DNA from: CAVVDT01 sp963747005
GTDB lineage: Bacteria > Pseudomonadota > Alphaproteobacteria > Rhizobiales > Aestuariivirgaceae
NCBI GenBank assembly: GCA_963747005.1
Contig: CAVVDT010000014.1
Span: 53,502 to 117,501 of the forward strand
Length of the DNA: 64,000 nucleotides
Reading direction: 5' to 3'
In this document: one piece after another, positions 18,124-27,165 of the stretch
Layout of the letters: each line of letters opens with the position of its first letter
Position numbering within the stretch: the first letter of the stretch is position 1
Notes under the pieces: generated by a model
Seen by the model: only the letters and a program-made list of their open reading frames with translations
What the model was told of the DNA's origin: nothing
Database searches by the model: none
Program-made: the position numbers and the translations under genes

Positions 18124-18165
18124 GCGTCCGGCGCCGACAAGGTAAAAGAACAGGCGTGAACGACA

Positions 18166-19248
18166 ATGAGTGAAGCCCCATCCCTTGAAGACCTCGAAAG
18201 CGGCATTCTCGATGCCGTCGCCGCGGCCGGCGACGAGGCAAGCCTCGAAACGGTGCGCGTCAACGCGCTGGGCAAGAAGGGCGCCGTCTCCGAGCGAATG
18301 AAGACGCTGGGGTCCATGGACCCCGAGGCGCGCAAGGAAGCCGGCCAGACGCTCAATGCCCTGAAGGACAGGATCGCCGAGGCCCTTTCACGCCGCCGCG
18401 ACGACTTGAAGCAAGCCGCCCTTTCGGCCCGCCTCGCATCGGAAACCGTCGATGTGACGCTGCCCGCCCGCCCCGCCCGCCTCGGCACCATCCACCCGGT
18501 GAGCCAGGTGTGGGACGAGGTGGTGCAGATCTGGGGCGATCTCGGCTTTTCCGTGGCCGAGGGCCCGCATATCGAGACCGACTGGTACAATTTCGGCGCC
18601 CTCAACATCCCCGACGAGCACCCGGCGCGCCAGGAGCACGACACCTTCTATTTTCCCAACCGCCCCGACGGCTCGCGCATGGTCCTCAGGACCCACACCT
18701 CGCCGGTGCAGATCCGCACCATGGAGAAGTCCGCTCCCCCCATCCGCATCATCGCGCCGGGACGCACCTACCGCTGCGACAGCGACCAGACCCACACCCC
18801 CATGTTCCACCAGATCGAGGGGCTGGTGCTCGACGAGGTGAGCCATCTCGGCCACCTCAAGTGGGCGCTCATCGAGTTCTGCAAGGCCTTCTTCGAGGTC
18901 GACGACGTCAAGATGCGTTTCCGCGCCTCGCACTTCCCCTTCACCGAGCCCTCCATGGAAGTCGACATCAACTGCTCGTGGGAAGGCGGCCAGGTGAAGA
19001 TCGGGGTCGGCACCTCGTGGCTGGAGATCCTCGGTTCCGGCATGGTGCATCCCAACGTCATCCGCGCCGGCGGGCTCGATCCCGAGCGATACCAGGGCTG
19101 GGCCTTCGGCATGGGGCTCGACCGCATCGCCATGCTGAAATATGGCATCCCGGACTTGCGCGCCTTCTTCGAGGCCGATCTCAGGTGGCTCAGGCACTAC
19201 GGCTTCGCCGCCCTGCAGGTGCCGACGCTGGCGGGAGGTTTGACATGA
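18166..19248 (+). CDS. pheS: Phenylalanyl-tRNA synthetase alpha subunit
   Basis: A 360-residue protein with the class II aminoacyl-tRNA synthetase core. DSDQTHTPMFHQIEGLVLD contains motif 2, and GLDPERYQGWAFGMGLDRIAM is motif 3 with the conserved GMGLDR arginine. The N-terminal coiled-coil is also present. The stop overlaps the pheT start (ATGA), as expected for subunits made in equal amounts. Confidence 0.98.
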   Translation: MSEAPSLEDLESGILDAVAAAGDEASLETVRVNALGKKGAVSERMKTLGSMDPEARKEAGQTLNALKDRIAEALSRRRDDLKQAALSARLASETVDVTLPARPARLGTIHPVSQVWDEVVQIWGDLGFSVAEGPHIETDWYNFGALNIPDEHPARQEHDTFYFPNRPDGSRMVLRTHTSPVQIRTMEKSAPPIRIIAPGRTYRCDSDQTHTPMFHQIEGLVLDEVSHLGHLKWALIEFCKAFFEVDDVKMRFRASHFPFTEPSMEVDINCSWEGGQVKIGVGTSWLEILGSGMVHPNVIRAGGLDPERYQGWAFGMGLDRIAMLKYGIPDLRAFFEADLRWLRHYGFAALQVPTLAGGLT

Positions 19249-21647
19249 AATTCACCCTTTCATGGCTGAAGGATCACCTCGACACCGGGGCCAGCCTCGA
19301 TGACATCGTCGATGGGCTTATCGGCGTCGGGCTGGAAGTGGAGGAGGTCTCCAACCCGGCGTCGAAGCTTGCGGGCTTCACCGTGGCGCGGGTCAAGGAG
19401 GCGCGCCAGCATCCCAATGCCGACCGTCTCAGGGTGTGCGATGTGGAAACCGCATCGGGCCTCGTGCAGGTGGTGTGCGGCGCCCCCAATGCAAAGACCG
19501 GCCTTCTTGGCATCTTCGCACCCGCCGGCACCCATATCCCTGGTACCGGGCTCGATCTCGAGGTGGGTAGCATTCGCGGCGTCGAATCCCGCGGCATGCT
19601 GTGTTCTGAACGCGAATTGCGGTTGTCCGACGAGCACACCGGTATCATCGAGTTGTCGGGCGATTTTCCCATCGGTACCCCGGCGTCGAAGGCGCTGGGG
19701 ATGGACGACCCGATGATCTACGTGAAGGTGACGCCCAACCGCCCCGATGCGCTGGGCGTCTACGGCATCGCCCGCGACCTTGCGGCGAAGGGCCTGGGAA
19801 GCCTGAAAGCCCTCGATGTGAAGCCGGTCAAGGGCAGCTACAAATCGCCCGTCGACGTCGAACTCACCTTCGATGATCCGGCCAACACGCCGTGCCCGCT
19901 GTTCATCGGGCGGCATTTCCGCGGCCTCACCAACGGCCCGTCGCCGGACTGGATGCAGCGCCGCCTCACCGCCATCGGCCTGAGGCCCATCTCGGCGCTG
20001 GTCGACATCACCAACTACATCACCTACGGATATGGTCGGCCCTTGCACGTTTTCGATGCCGCCAGGGTGAAGGGCGCCATCCGCCCGCGCCTTGCCAGGA
20101 ACGGCGAGACGCTGGAGGCCCTCGACGGCAAGACCTATACCCTCGACGACACCATGACGGTGATCGCTGACGACAACGGCCCCGAGGGCCTCGGCGGCGT
20201 CATGGGCGGCGAGGCGTCGGGCTGTACGCCCGCGACCACCGATTGCTTTCTGGAAGCCGCCCTGTTCGATCCCGTGCGCACCGCCGCGACGGGGCGCAAG
20301 CTGTCGCTGCAATCCGATGCCCGCTACCGTTTCGAGCGCGGCGTCGATCCGGGATTCGTTGCAACCGGCGCGGAGATCGCGACGCGCCTGATCCTCGACA
20401 TCTGCGGCGGCGAAACCTCTGACCTGGTGATCGCCGGCAAGGCGCCCGATGTGTCGCGCAGCTACCTTCTGCGAAAGACCCGGGTGCGCGATCTGGGCGG
20501 CATCGACGTGCCCTTGCCCGAACAGACGCGCATCCTCGAAAGCCTCGGCTTCAAGGTCAGCGAAACCTCCGATGGTCTTGATTGCGTCGTCCCCTCATGG
20601 CGCCTCGATGTGGGCGGTGAGCCCGACCTGGTGGAAGAAGTCTGCCGTATCGTCGGCCTCGACACCATCGAACCGGCCGCCATGCCGCGCCTCCATGCCG
20701 TGGCGCGGCCCGTCCTCAACACCCAGCAGCGCCGCATGGTGGCGGCCCGCCGCCGCCTTGCCGAGCGCGGTCTGAATGAGGCGGTCACCTGGTCGTTCCT
20801 CACCTCCATGGCGGCCGAACTGTTCGGCGGCGGGCATCCGTCGGTGAAGCTCGCCAACCCGATTTCGTCGGAGCTTTCCGACATGCGCCCCTCGCTGTTG
20901 CCCAACCTGATCGCCGCGGCCGGTCGCAACATGGCACGCGGGTTCGTCGATCTTGGGCTGTTCGAGGTGGGCCAGTGCTATCACGGCGATGCCCCCGAAG
21001 ACGAAACCCTCAGGGCGACCGGCATCCGCCGTGGCGCCGTCCATGCCCGCCACTGGTCGGGCGAGGCGAGGGCAGTCGACCTGTTCGATGCCAAGGCCGA
21101 TGCCATGGCGGTGCTGGCGGCGGCAGGGGCCCCGGTCGCCAGCCTGCAAGTGGTGCAGGGCGGTCCCGACTGGTTCCATCCGGGGCGTTCCGGCACCATC
21201 CAGCTCGGCCCCAAAAACCAGCTCGGCTGGTTCGGTGAAATCCATCCCGGCGTGCTCGACAGGCTCGATGTGAAGGGCCCCGTCGTCGCCTTCGAGATCG
21301 TGCTCGACCATCTCCCCGAGCCCAAGTCGAAGTCGGCCACAAGGCCCGCGCTCGATGCCGCTCAGCTTTTGCCCGTCAGGCGCGATTTCGCCTTCGTGGT
21401 GGGCGATGACGTGGCCGCCGACAAGCTGGTGCGCGCCGCCAGGGGCGCCGACAAGGCCCTGATCGCCGATGTCGCGGTGTTCGACGTCTTTTCGGGCGGT
21501 GCGCTCGGCGAGGGCAGTAAGTCGCTGGCCATCGAGGTGGTGCTGCAACCGCGTGAGAAGACGCTGACCGATCAGGACATCGAGGCGGTATCGACGAGGA
21601 TCGTGACGGCGGTGGAAAAGGCCACCGGCGGGACGCTCAGGAGCTAG
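19245..21647 (+). CDS. pheT: Phenylalanyl-tRNA synthetase beta subunit
   Basis: An 800-residue protein starting MKFTLSWLKDHLDTG, with the tRNA-binding EMAP-like domain, B3/B4 editing domain (LFIGRHFRGLTNGPSPDWMQ), B5 domain and C-terminal FDX-ACB domain (VRRDFAFVVGDDV ... QDIEAVSTRIV). Length and order are normal. The last 29 codons occur a second time about 0.6 kb downstream with synonymous divergence. Confidence 0.98.
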   Translation: MKFTLSWLKDHLDTGASLDDIVDGLIGVGLEVEEVSNPASKLAGFTVARVKEARQHPNADRLRVCDVETASGLVQVVCGAPNAKTGLLGIFAPAGTHIPGTGLDLEVGSIRGVESRGMLCSERELRLSDEHTGIIELSGDFPIGTPASKALGMDDPMIYVKVTPNRPDALGVYGIARDLAAKGLGSLKALDVKPVKGSYKSPVDVELTFDDPANTPCPLFIGRHFRGLTNGPSPDWMQRRLTAIGLRPISALVDITNYITYGYGRPLHVFDAARVKGAIRPRLARNGETLEALDGKTYTLDDTMTVIADDNGPEGLGGVMGGEASGCTPATTDCFLEAALFDPVRTAATGRKLSLQSDARYRFERGVDPGFVATGAEIATRLILDICGGETSDLVIAGKAPDVSRSYLLRKTRVRDLGGIDVPLPEQTRILESLGFKVSETSDGLDCVVPSWRLDVGGEPDLVEEVCRIVGLDTIEPAAMPRLHAVARPVLNTQQRRMVAARRRLAERGLNEAVTWSFLTSMAAELFGGGHPSVKLANPISSELSDMRPSLLPNLIAAAGRNMARGFVDLGLFEVGQCYHGDAPEDETLRATGIRRGAVHARHWSGEARAVDLFDAKADAMAVLAAAGAPVASLQVVQGGPDWFHPGRSGTIQLGPKNQLGWFGEIHPGVLDRLDVKGPVVAFEIVLDHLPEPKSKSATRPALDAAQLLPVRRDFAFVVGDDVAADKLVRAARGADKALIADVAVFDVFSGGALGEGSKSLAIEVVLQPREKTLTDQDIEAVSTRIVTAVEKATGGTLRS

Positions 21648-21656
21648 GCACAGAGC

Positions 21657-22121
21657 CTAAGCTCGTTTGTTTTTGGGCAAGCGGCTTAACCACGCCCGAA
21701 ATTCGTCAAAGTCCCAAACATTCAAGGCGACTTCGGATGCCTCAATGCGTTTTCGCAAACGCACGTCCTCCGTTACAAGTGCATCAGCCTTATGAGCAGC
21801 CGTCACGGCAATAAGGGCGTCGGGCTGCTCCTCCCGCTTCCCCCTAGAAATTTGAGACGGCTCTAGTTCACTGTCTCCACCCCACTCACATTTATCCCAC
21901 CTAGACAAATCCCAAACAGCAGCACTGGTGGGGACTTCCTTTGTAGCGACGGATGTCAATTCTGCCAGCCTAACTTTATCAGGTATGGAGCCAATTTGGT
22001 CGGCCTGGATATGGGTACTCAAAAGCGATAGGTGACCCGCCGCTTCGGCAAGTTCGATTTCCTTTTGGATAGCCTTATCAACAATCCGATCAAAAATCAT
22101 CGTATCGATCATCACACGCAT
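21657..22121 (-). CDS. PIN-domain-like protein inserted between pheT and a second pheT 3' end
   Basis: A 154-residue protein with PIN-like features: an N-terminal MIDTMIFD strand with acidic residues and a C-terminal DALIAVTAAHKADALVTEDVRLRKR block containing further acidic residues. PIN domains are metal-dependent RNases, often toxins, but no antitoxin gene fits in the remaining space. The stretch is visibly richer in A and T than its neighbours, and it lies on a 614-bp segment whose far end repeats the pheT terminus. Both suggest transfer. RNase activity is inference from the fold. Confidence 0.6.
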   Translation of the reverse strand: MRVMIDTMIFDRIVDKAIQKEIELAEAAGHLSLLSTHIQADQIGSIPDKVRLAELTSVATKEVPTSAAVWDLSRWDKCEWGGDSELEPSQISRGKREEQPDALIAVTAAHKADALVTEDVRLRKRIEASEVALNVWDFDEFRAWLSRLPKNKRA

Positions 22122-22174
22122 GGGATTAAACTAACTGATTCTATGTGACCTATATATCGGAGAATCGCGACAGG

Positions 22175-22261
22175 ACGCTCACCGATCAGGACATCGAGGC
22201 GGTCTCGACGAGGATCGTCACCGCCGTGGAGAAGGCAACTGGCGGAAGCTTGCGGAGTTAG
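22175..22261 (+). pseudogene. Duplicated, diverged 3' end of pheT
   Basis: These 87 bp align without gaps to the last 87 bp of pheT (21561-21647), with 72 identical positions. The encoded 28 residues differ only by Thr to Ser, so almost all changes are synonymous. That means the copy evolved under selection in another genome before arriving here, or vice versa. There is no start codon and no upstream pheT sequence. Confidence 0.88.
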
Positions 22262-22373
22262 GGCATGGTGCGCGAAAGGCGGACGCCGCCATCGCATCAC
22301 TGCAAACTTGACCTGCTGAAATCGACGAGATTGCCTGCAATCAAGCGTTTCCACCCGATTGCAGGCTCATCTA

Positions 22374-22484
22374 GAGCATGATGCCGAAAAGTGGAGCCCA
22401 CTTTTCGGATAACATCATGCTCAAAATATTGGAATCGATCAGGTTCATGACTTTGGATCGGGCAGATCCAAAGTCATCCTGATC
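22374..22484. repeat. RIME-like double palindromic element
   Basis: Two strong palindromes lie in tandem. The first pairs GAGCATGATGCCGAAAAGTG (22374-22393) with its counterpart ending at 22422. The second pairs GATCAGG...GACTTTGGATC (22437-22459) with GATCCAAAGTC...CTGATC (22465-22484). The first resembles the Rhizobium intergenic mosaic element (RIME) from memory. A separate 10-bp inverted repeat lies at 22333-22366. The element ends on the stop codon of the DUF1127 gene. Confidence 0.65.
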
Positions 22485-22738
22485 TAGCGATCGAGGTTGC
22501 GGCGGCTGCGGCAGCTCCGATCGCCATAGCTGATCGACATGATCTCGCTGCGGTCCAGCCCGATGTCCTTCAGCGTGCGGTTGTCCAGGTTCATCAGGGC
22601 ACTGTAGGTCTGCCGCTTGCGGCGGTGGGCCCAGATGGTCTCGACAATGTCGCTCGCCGCCGTCCGCCAGGCGGCCATCCACTCCATCGCTGCCCGGCCC
22701 CCGCGGGCAACGGCGGAGTTGTCTTGATAGATCGTCAT
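22484..22738 (-). CDS. DUF1127 small Arg-rich protein
   Basis: An 84-residue protein with the conserved DUF1127 block LMNLDNRTLKDIGLDRSEI in its C-terminal half, preceded by a Trp-containing helix. DUF1127 (YjiS-like) proteins are small, basic and common in alphaproteobacteria, where some bind RNA and affect carbon or phosphate metabolism; the role of this one is unknown. Confidence 0.85.
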   Translation of the reverse strand: MTIYQDNSAVARGGRAAMEWMAAWRTAASDIVETIWAHRRKRQTYSALMNLDNRTLKDIGLDRSEIMSISYGDRSCRSRRNLDR

Positions 22739-22845
22739 TTGGTTCCTCGTTCAGTTTCGGTTGACCGCCGCGTTGGGCGGTGTCGGGGGCGCGTCCGGTT
22801 GGGCAGGCGGCCGTCCCTGCGGACGGCCGACCTGTCGCAGCGCGG

Positions 22846-23070
22846 TTACGCGGCAGCCCGTTTCTGGATTGCCTTGATCTCGGCCGCCGTCACCGGCCTG
22901 CCACCGATGGCCCAGTTGCCGTCGGGCACTTCGTGCACCCGGACCCAGGTCACCCCGCGCATGGCTTCGCCTTCGATGGCGACCATCGCGTCGGTGATCT
23001 TGTGGATCATCTCCTGCTTCTGCTGCTTGCTGAAGACGCCTTCGATGAGTTCGATGTCGACGAGTGGCAT
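22846..23070 (-). CDS. 4-oxalocrotonate tautomerase-family protein
   Basis: A 74-residue tautomerase starting MPLVDIELIEG; after removal of Met, the catalytic base is Pro-1. VFSKQQKQEMIHKITDAM and TWVRVHEVPDGNWAIGG match the family, which works as hexamers on enol/keto substrates. The start is fixed by the required Met-Pro. It is divergent from the HxlR regulator, which probably controls it. Confidence 0.88.
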   Translation of the reverse strand: MPLVDIELIEGVFSKQQKQEMIHKITDAMVAIEGEAMRGVTWVRVHEVPDGNWAIGGRPVTAAEIKAIQKRAAA

Positions 23071-23163
23071 GTTCAAATCCTCTTCATGTTCGAGTTGCGG
23101 TTTGTCGCACCGGACAGCGCCGGCTGCGTGACCGGACGTTTCCCACGTGTCGAGGCCGGCCTG

Positions 23164-23207
23164 CCAGTTCACGAACTGAACCGCTGCCGGTACAGAAACT
23201 GAACTGG
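23164..23207. promoter_or_regulatory. Candidate HxlR operator
   Basis: A 6-bp palindrome CAGTTC-AC-GAACTG (23165-23178) is followed by another half-site, GAACTGG (23201-23207), so CCAGTTC and GAACTGG also bracket the region. It lies in the divergent promoter region of the tautomerase and HxlR genes. The repeats are seen; binding is inferred. Confidence 0.4.
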
Positions 23208-23276
23208 AACCGCCGCGCCCGGCGATGTAGTTTGCCGACGGTATTCGGGCGGGTGGCGGGCAACGGGGAGAGTTTG

Positions 23277-23975
23277 ATGGCCGACGGTAGTTACAACCAG
23301 TTTTGCCCGGTCGCGATGGCCGCCGAGATCCTGTGCGGCCGTTGGACCCTATTGCTGCTGCGTGAGTTGGTGGCCGGCTCGACACGGTTCAACGACCTGC
23401 GCCGCGGGGTGCCGAGGATGTCGCCCGCCCTCTTGTCCAAGCGGTTGAAGGACCTGGAGGCGGCAGGGATTGTCGAGCGCCGTCCGGTGGCCGGCGAGGT
23501 CGGTGTACATGATTACGTGCTCACCCCGGCAGGCCGCGAATTGAAGCCTGTGATCATGACGCTGGGACACTGGGGTCAGCGCTGGATCGAGACCTCGGCG
23601 TCATTGGACAACCTCGATCCCAATCTCTTGATGTGGGACATCCGCCGCAACATCGACACCACCCCGATGCCGGAGCGGCGCAGCACCATCCAGATGATAT
23701 TCCGCGACCTGCCGGCGGCGAAAAGGAACTGGTGGCTGGTGGTGCAGCCGCCACATCCGGTCGATCTGTGCTCGCTCGACCCGGGTCACGACGTCGACCT
23801 CTATGTCACGACCGACCTGCGCACGTTGACGTCGGTATGGATGGGCTACAAGTCCGTCGAGCGGGCCAGGGAAGATGACGCCATGATCATCACCGGCAAC
23901 CGCCAGCTTGAGGGCAATCTGCGCGCATGGCTGAAGCTCAGCCCGTTCGCACCGGTGAAGAAGTTGGTCGCCTGA
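23277..23975 (+). CDS. HxlR-family transcriptional regulator
   Basis: A 232-residue protein: an HxlR winged helix in the first 100 residues (FCPVAMAAEILCGRWTLLLL, then GVPRMSPALLSKRLKDLE) followed by an extra domain of about 120 residues. The Cys residues near the start are typical of HxlR sensors of reactive compounds. The ATG is preceded by GGGGAGAG. It is divergent from the tautomerase and convergent with the exporter gene. Confidence 0.9.
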   Translation: MADGSYNQFCPVAMAAEILCGRWTLLLLRELVAGSTRFNDLRRGVPRMSPALLSKRLKDLEAAGIVERRPVAGEVGVHDYVLTPAGRELKPVIMTLGHWGQRWIETSASLDNLDPNLLMWDIRRNIDTTPMPERRSTIQMIFRDLPAAKRNWWLVVQPPHPVDLCSLDPGHDVDLYVTTDLRTLTSVWMGYKSVERAREDDAMIITGNRQLEGNLRAWLKLSPFAPVKKLVA

Positions 23976-23979
23976 CCTT

Positions 23980-24948
23980 TCAGGCGTCCAGCTCGTCCCT
24001 CCTGGCATGCGCCACCAGCCCGGTGGCACGCGGCGTGCGCGGCTTTACCAGTGTGATGGCGATGAGCGTCAGGGCCAGTGCCACCCAGATATAGAGCGAG
24101 TGATGCTCGCCGAACAGCGCCATGCCCCAGCCCACGCCGGCGAGGGTGATGACATAGCTCGACTGGGTGGCGAACACCGGCCCTGAGGTGCGGATGACGA
24201 TCAAAAGGCAGGTATACGCGACGCCGGAAATGACGCCGGTGCCGGTCGCCGCCCATTGTAGCGGACCCCATTGGGTGAACACCGGAACGGCGGTGCCCGT
24301 CGCCAGCGCCAACGGGCTGAGCATCAGCGCTGCGCCCCATTGCCGGCAGCAGCTCAACTGTAGCGAGCCGATATCGGGTGGTCGGTAGCCGCCGGCATAG
24401 AAGTTCTCGAACGACATGGAAACGCTCGCCGCCAGCGCCAGCAGCACCCACGGCGCCATGCCGGGTTCGGGCAATGCGCCTTTGGGCAGCACCAGCAGCG
24501 CCATGCCGGCGACCCCCACCAGCACCCCCGACAGGCGCCGCCCGGTACCCTCGTCGACGCGGAACACGACCGCCATGAGATAGGTGAACAGCGGCATGGA
24601 GGCAAAGGCGATGGCGACGATGCCGGCCGGCAGGTGGCGCGCCGCGGCGAACAGCGCCATGGCCGGAAACGCCACCCCCGTCGCCCCGCATACCAGGCCG
24701 AAGCGGATGACATCGGGCCTGAGGCGCGGCAGCTTCGCAGTTGCGGCACAGGCCACGAGCAACATGCTGCCCGCGACGATGACCTGCCATTGGGCCAGCC
24801 CCACCGGATGTCCGCCCGCCAGGCCGGCGATCTTCGACAGCGACACCGCCAGACCCCAGATAACACCCATGAACAGCACCAGGCCGTAGGCGACCGGACC
24901 TGAATCGCTCTTCACCGCCGCCACCGCCACTGTCTTGCCCTCGTCCAT
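23980..24948 (-). CDS. EamA/DMT-family transporter
   Basis: A 322-residue membrane protein with about ten hydrophobic segments arranged as two EamA repeats (GLVLFMGVIWGLAVSLSKI opens the first; FATQSSYVITLAGVGWGMAL lies near the end of the second). Family members export amino acids, drugs or metabolites. The ATG of MDEGKTVAV is chosen because membrane segments start shortly after it; an upstream in-frame ATG at 25053 would add 35 polar residues. Substrate unknown. Confidence 0.85.
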   Translation of the reverse strand: MDEGKTVAVAAVKSDSGPVAYGLVLFMGVIWGLAVSLSKIAGLAGGHPVGLAQWQVIVAGSMLLVACAATAKLPRLRPDVIRFGLVCGATGVAFPAMALFAAARHLPAGIVAIAFASMPLFTYLMAVVFRVDEGTGRRLSGVLVGVAGMALLVLPKGALPEPGMAPWVLLALAASVSMSFENFYAGGYRPPDIGSLQLSCCRQWGAALMLSPLALATGTAVPVFTQWGPLQWAATGTGVISGVAYTCLLIVIRTSGPVFATQSSYVITLAGVGWGMALFGEHHSLYIWVALALTLIAITLVKPRTPRATGLVAHARRDELDA

Positions 24949-25191
24949 CGACCGCCTCGCGCCAAGCAAAAACCGGTCGAGCCTTATCGCTTTGCCGCCT
25001 CCGGGTCGAGAGGTCGCAAGGGGTGTGCCGTCGCCCGGCATGAAAATCGACATAATTGCGGGCTATCGAACGCCCGGAGCGCAATCGGGTCACACCGGTC
25101 AATGGCTGCAATCCGCGGGCCCATTACCAAGAATTAATGCAATCTTCAGGTGGCTGTAACCTGCCGGCAGCATCTATCAGGCGAGCTTCAC

Positions 25192-26337
25192 ATGCCCCAC
25201 GGGACCCATTCGACAGTGAAAACCAAGATCAACTCGGAAAAGACGGTGCTGGTGCTGCAAGGCGGCGGCGCACTGGGCGCCTACCAGGCCGGTGCCTATG
25301 CCGCACTGGTGGAGCACGGCGAAACCCCCGACTGGGTCGCCGGCATCTCCATCGGCGCCATCAATGCCGCCATCATCGCCGGCAACCAGCCGGAAAAGCG
25401 CATCGAGCGGCTGGAGGCCTTCTGGGAGAAGGTTTCCTCCGGCCTCGTGGCGCCCCCGGTCGTCCCCGGCACCCATGCGCGTACCCTGTTCAACGAGGTG
25501 AGCGCCGGCATCACCGCTGCTTCGGGCGCCCCCGGCTTCTTTACCCCGCGCTTTCCGGCGCCCTACCTCATGCCCCCCGGGGCGCCCGGCGCCTTGTCCC
25601 TCTACGACACCGCGCCCCTGCATGCGACGCTTGAGGACCTGGTGGACTTCGACGTCCTCAACAAGGAGCCGGTGCGCCTCAGCGTCGGTGCCGTCAACGT
25701 GACGACCGGCAATTTCGTCTATTTCGACACCGACCAGATGCATATCGGCCCCGAGCACATCATGGCCTCGGGCGCCCTGCCGCCGGGCTTTCCGCCGGTG
25801 GAGATCGACGGCCAGTTCTACTGGGACGGCGGTCTCGTCTCCAACACGCCGTTGCAATATGTGCTCGATGGTGGCGGCCCGCGCGAAGACATGTGCGTCT
25901 TCCAGATCGACCTGTTCAGCGCCCGCGGCCAGGCGCCGCTGGCCTTCTGGGACATCGAGCAGCGCGCCAAGGATATCCGCTTTTCCTCCCGCACCCGGCT
26001 CAATACCGACTCATTCCGTGAGTTGCAGACGCTGAGGAGAGCCGCCCGGCGGCTCTACCGCAAGCTGCCCAAGGAACTGCAATCAGACCCCGATGCGCAG
26101 TTCCTGGAGGGCTGCGGGTGCGATGCCGCCATCACCATCGTCCACCTCATCCATCGCCGTGCCGCCTATGAGCGCGGGTCCAAGGACTACGAGTTCTCGC
26201 GCGCCTCGGTGGAGGAGCACTGGAAAGCCGGCGTCGACGACGTCAACCGCACCCTGCGCCATCCCGACTGGCATACCCGCCAGAAGCCGGCCTCGGGCGT
26301 CGCCGTCTTCGACCTCACCCGCGACGGCAATTATTGA
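25192..26337 (+). CDS. Patatin-like phospholipase-family protein
   Basis: A 381-residue protein with the patatin oxyanion loop LQGGGALGAYQAGA (about 22-35), nucleophile motif GISIG (Ser-53) and a DGG motif in YWDGGLVSNTP completing the Ser-Asp dyad. The C-terminal part includes the DUF3734-like region common in alphaproteobacterial members. It precedes acetoacetate decarboxylase and 3-hydroxybutyrate dehydrogenase. That order suggests a role in ketone-body or polyhydroxybutyrate metabolism, but the lipid or polyester substrate is not shown. The ATG at 25192 is favoured over 25150. Confidence 0.85.
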   Translation: MPHGTHSTVKTKINSEKTVLVLQGGGALGAYQAGAYAALVEHGETPDWVAGISIGAINAAIIAGNQPEKRIERLEAFWEKVSSGLVAPPVVPGTHARTLFNEVSAGITAASGAPGFFTPRFPAPYLMPPGAPGALSLYDTAPLHATLEDLVDFDVLNKEPVRLSVGAVNVTTGNFVYFDTDQMHIGPEHIMASGALPPGFPPVEIDGQFYWDGGLVSNTPLQYVLDGGGPREDMCVFQIDLFSARGQAPLAFWDIEQRAKDIRFSSRTRLNTDSFRELQTLRRAARRLYRKLPKELQSDPDAQFLEGCGCDAAITIVHLIHRRAAYERGSKDYEFSRASVEEHWKAGVDDVNRTLRHPDWHTRQKPASGVAVFDLTRDGNY

Positions 26338-26357
26338 ACCAAAGAGGAATGCCCCCC

Positions 26358-27095
26358 ATGGATGCCCGATCAGTCGCCCGGCGCGCCTTTGCCATGCCGC
26401 TCACCAACCCGGCCTACCCGCGCGGCCCCTACCGCTTCATCGACCGCGAGTTTCTCGTCGTCACCTATCGCACCGACATGGAGGCGCTGAAGGCCGTGGT
26501 GCCCGAGCCGCTGGAGGTCACCGAGCCCCTGGTGAAGTATGAATTCATCCGCATGCCGGATTCGACCGGCTTCGGCGACTATTCCGAATCCGGACAGGTC
26601 ATCCCCGTTACCTTCAACGGCGTCAAGGGTGGCTATGTCCACGCCATGTACCTCAACGACGGTTCGCCCATCGCCGGGGGGCGCGAGATCTGGGGTTTTC
26701 CCAAGAAGCTCGCCGAACCGGCGCTCAGGGTCGAAAAGGACACCCTTCTCGGCACCCTCGATGTGGGTTCGGTGCGGGTCGCGACTGGCACTATGGGCTA
26801 CAAGGCCTCCGCCCTGGACCTCGACAAGGTGAGAAAGAGTCTTGAAGCCCCGAGCTTTCTTCTGAAGATCATTCCGCACGTCGACTGTTCGCCGCGCATC
26901 TGCGAACTGGTGCGCTACTACCTCACCGACCTCACCGTGAAGGGCGCCTGGGAAGGCCCTGCCGGGCTCGAACTGCACGATCATGCCCTGGCGCCGGTGG
27001 CCGAACTGCCGGTGCGTGAGGTGATCTCCGCCGTCCACGTTCTCACCGACCTCACCCTCGGCCTCGGTGAGGTGGTACATGACTACCTCGCCTGA
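26358..27095 (+). CDS. adc: Acetoacetate decarboxylase
   Basis: A 245-residue protein with the catalytic Lys pair in WGFPKKLAEP; Lys-116 is the Schiff-base residue and Lys-117 the neighbour that lowers its pKa, matching Lys115/Lys116 of the clostridial enzyme. It converts acetoacetate to acetone and CO2. AAAGAGGAA lies 10 bp before the ATG at 26358, so this start is better than the TTG at 26334 or ATG at 26349. It is in the same direction as the patatin, cytochrome and dehydrogenase genes. Confidence 0.92.
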   Translation: MDARSVARRAFAMPLTNPAYPRGPYRFIDREFLVVTYRTDMEALKAVVPEPLEVTEPLVKYEFIRMPDSTGFGDYSESGQVIPVTFNGVKGGYVHAMYLNDGSPIAGGREIWGFPKKLAEPALRVEKDTLLGTLDVGSVRVATGTMGYKASALDLDKVRKSLEAPSFLLKIIPHVDCSPRICELVRYYLTDLTVKGAWEGPAGLELHDHALAPVAELPVREVISAVHVLTDLTLGLGEVVHDYLA

Positions 27096-27165
27096 AGCGA
27101 CGGATCGCTGGCACCGGCCACGTCGTAGATTTCAGTTCGACCACTCAAGAAAAGCAGCTAGACCC

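Noticed and set aside
21657..22121. A PIN toxin with its antitoxin
   Set aside because: No second small gene fits between the PIN gene and the pheT copy or pheT itself, so a standard toxin-antitoxin pair is not supported.
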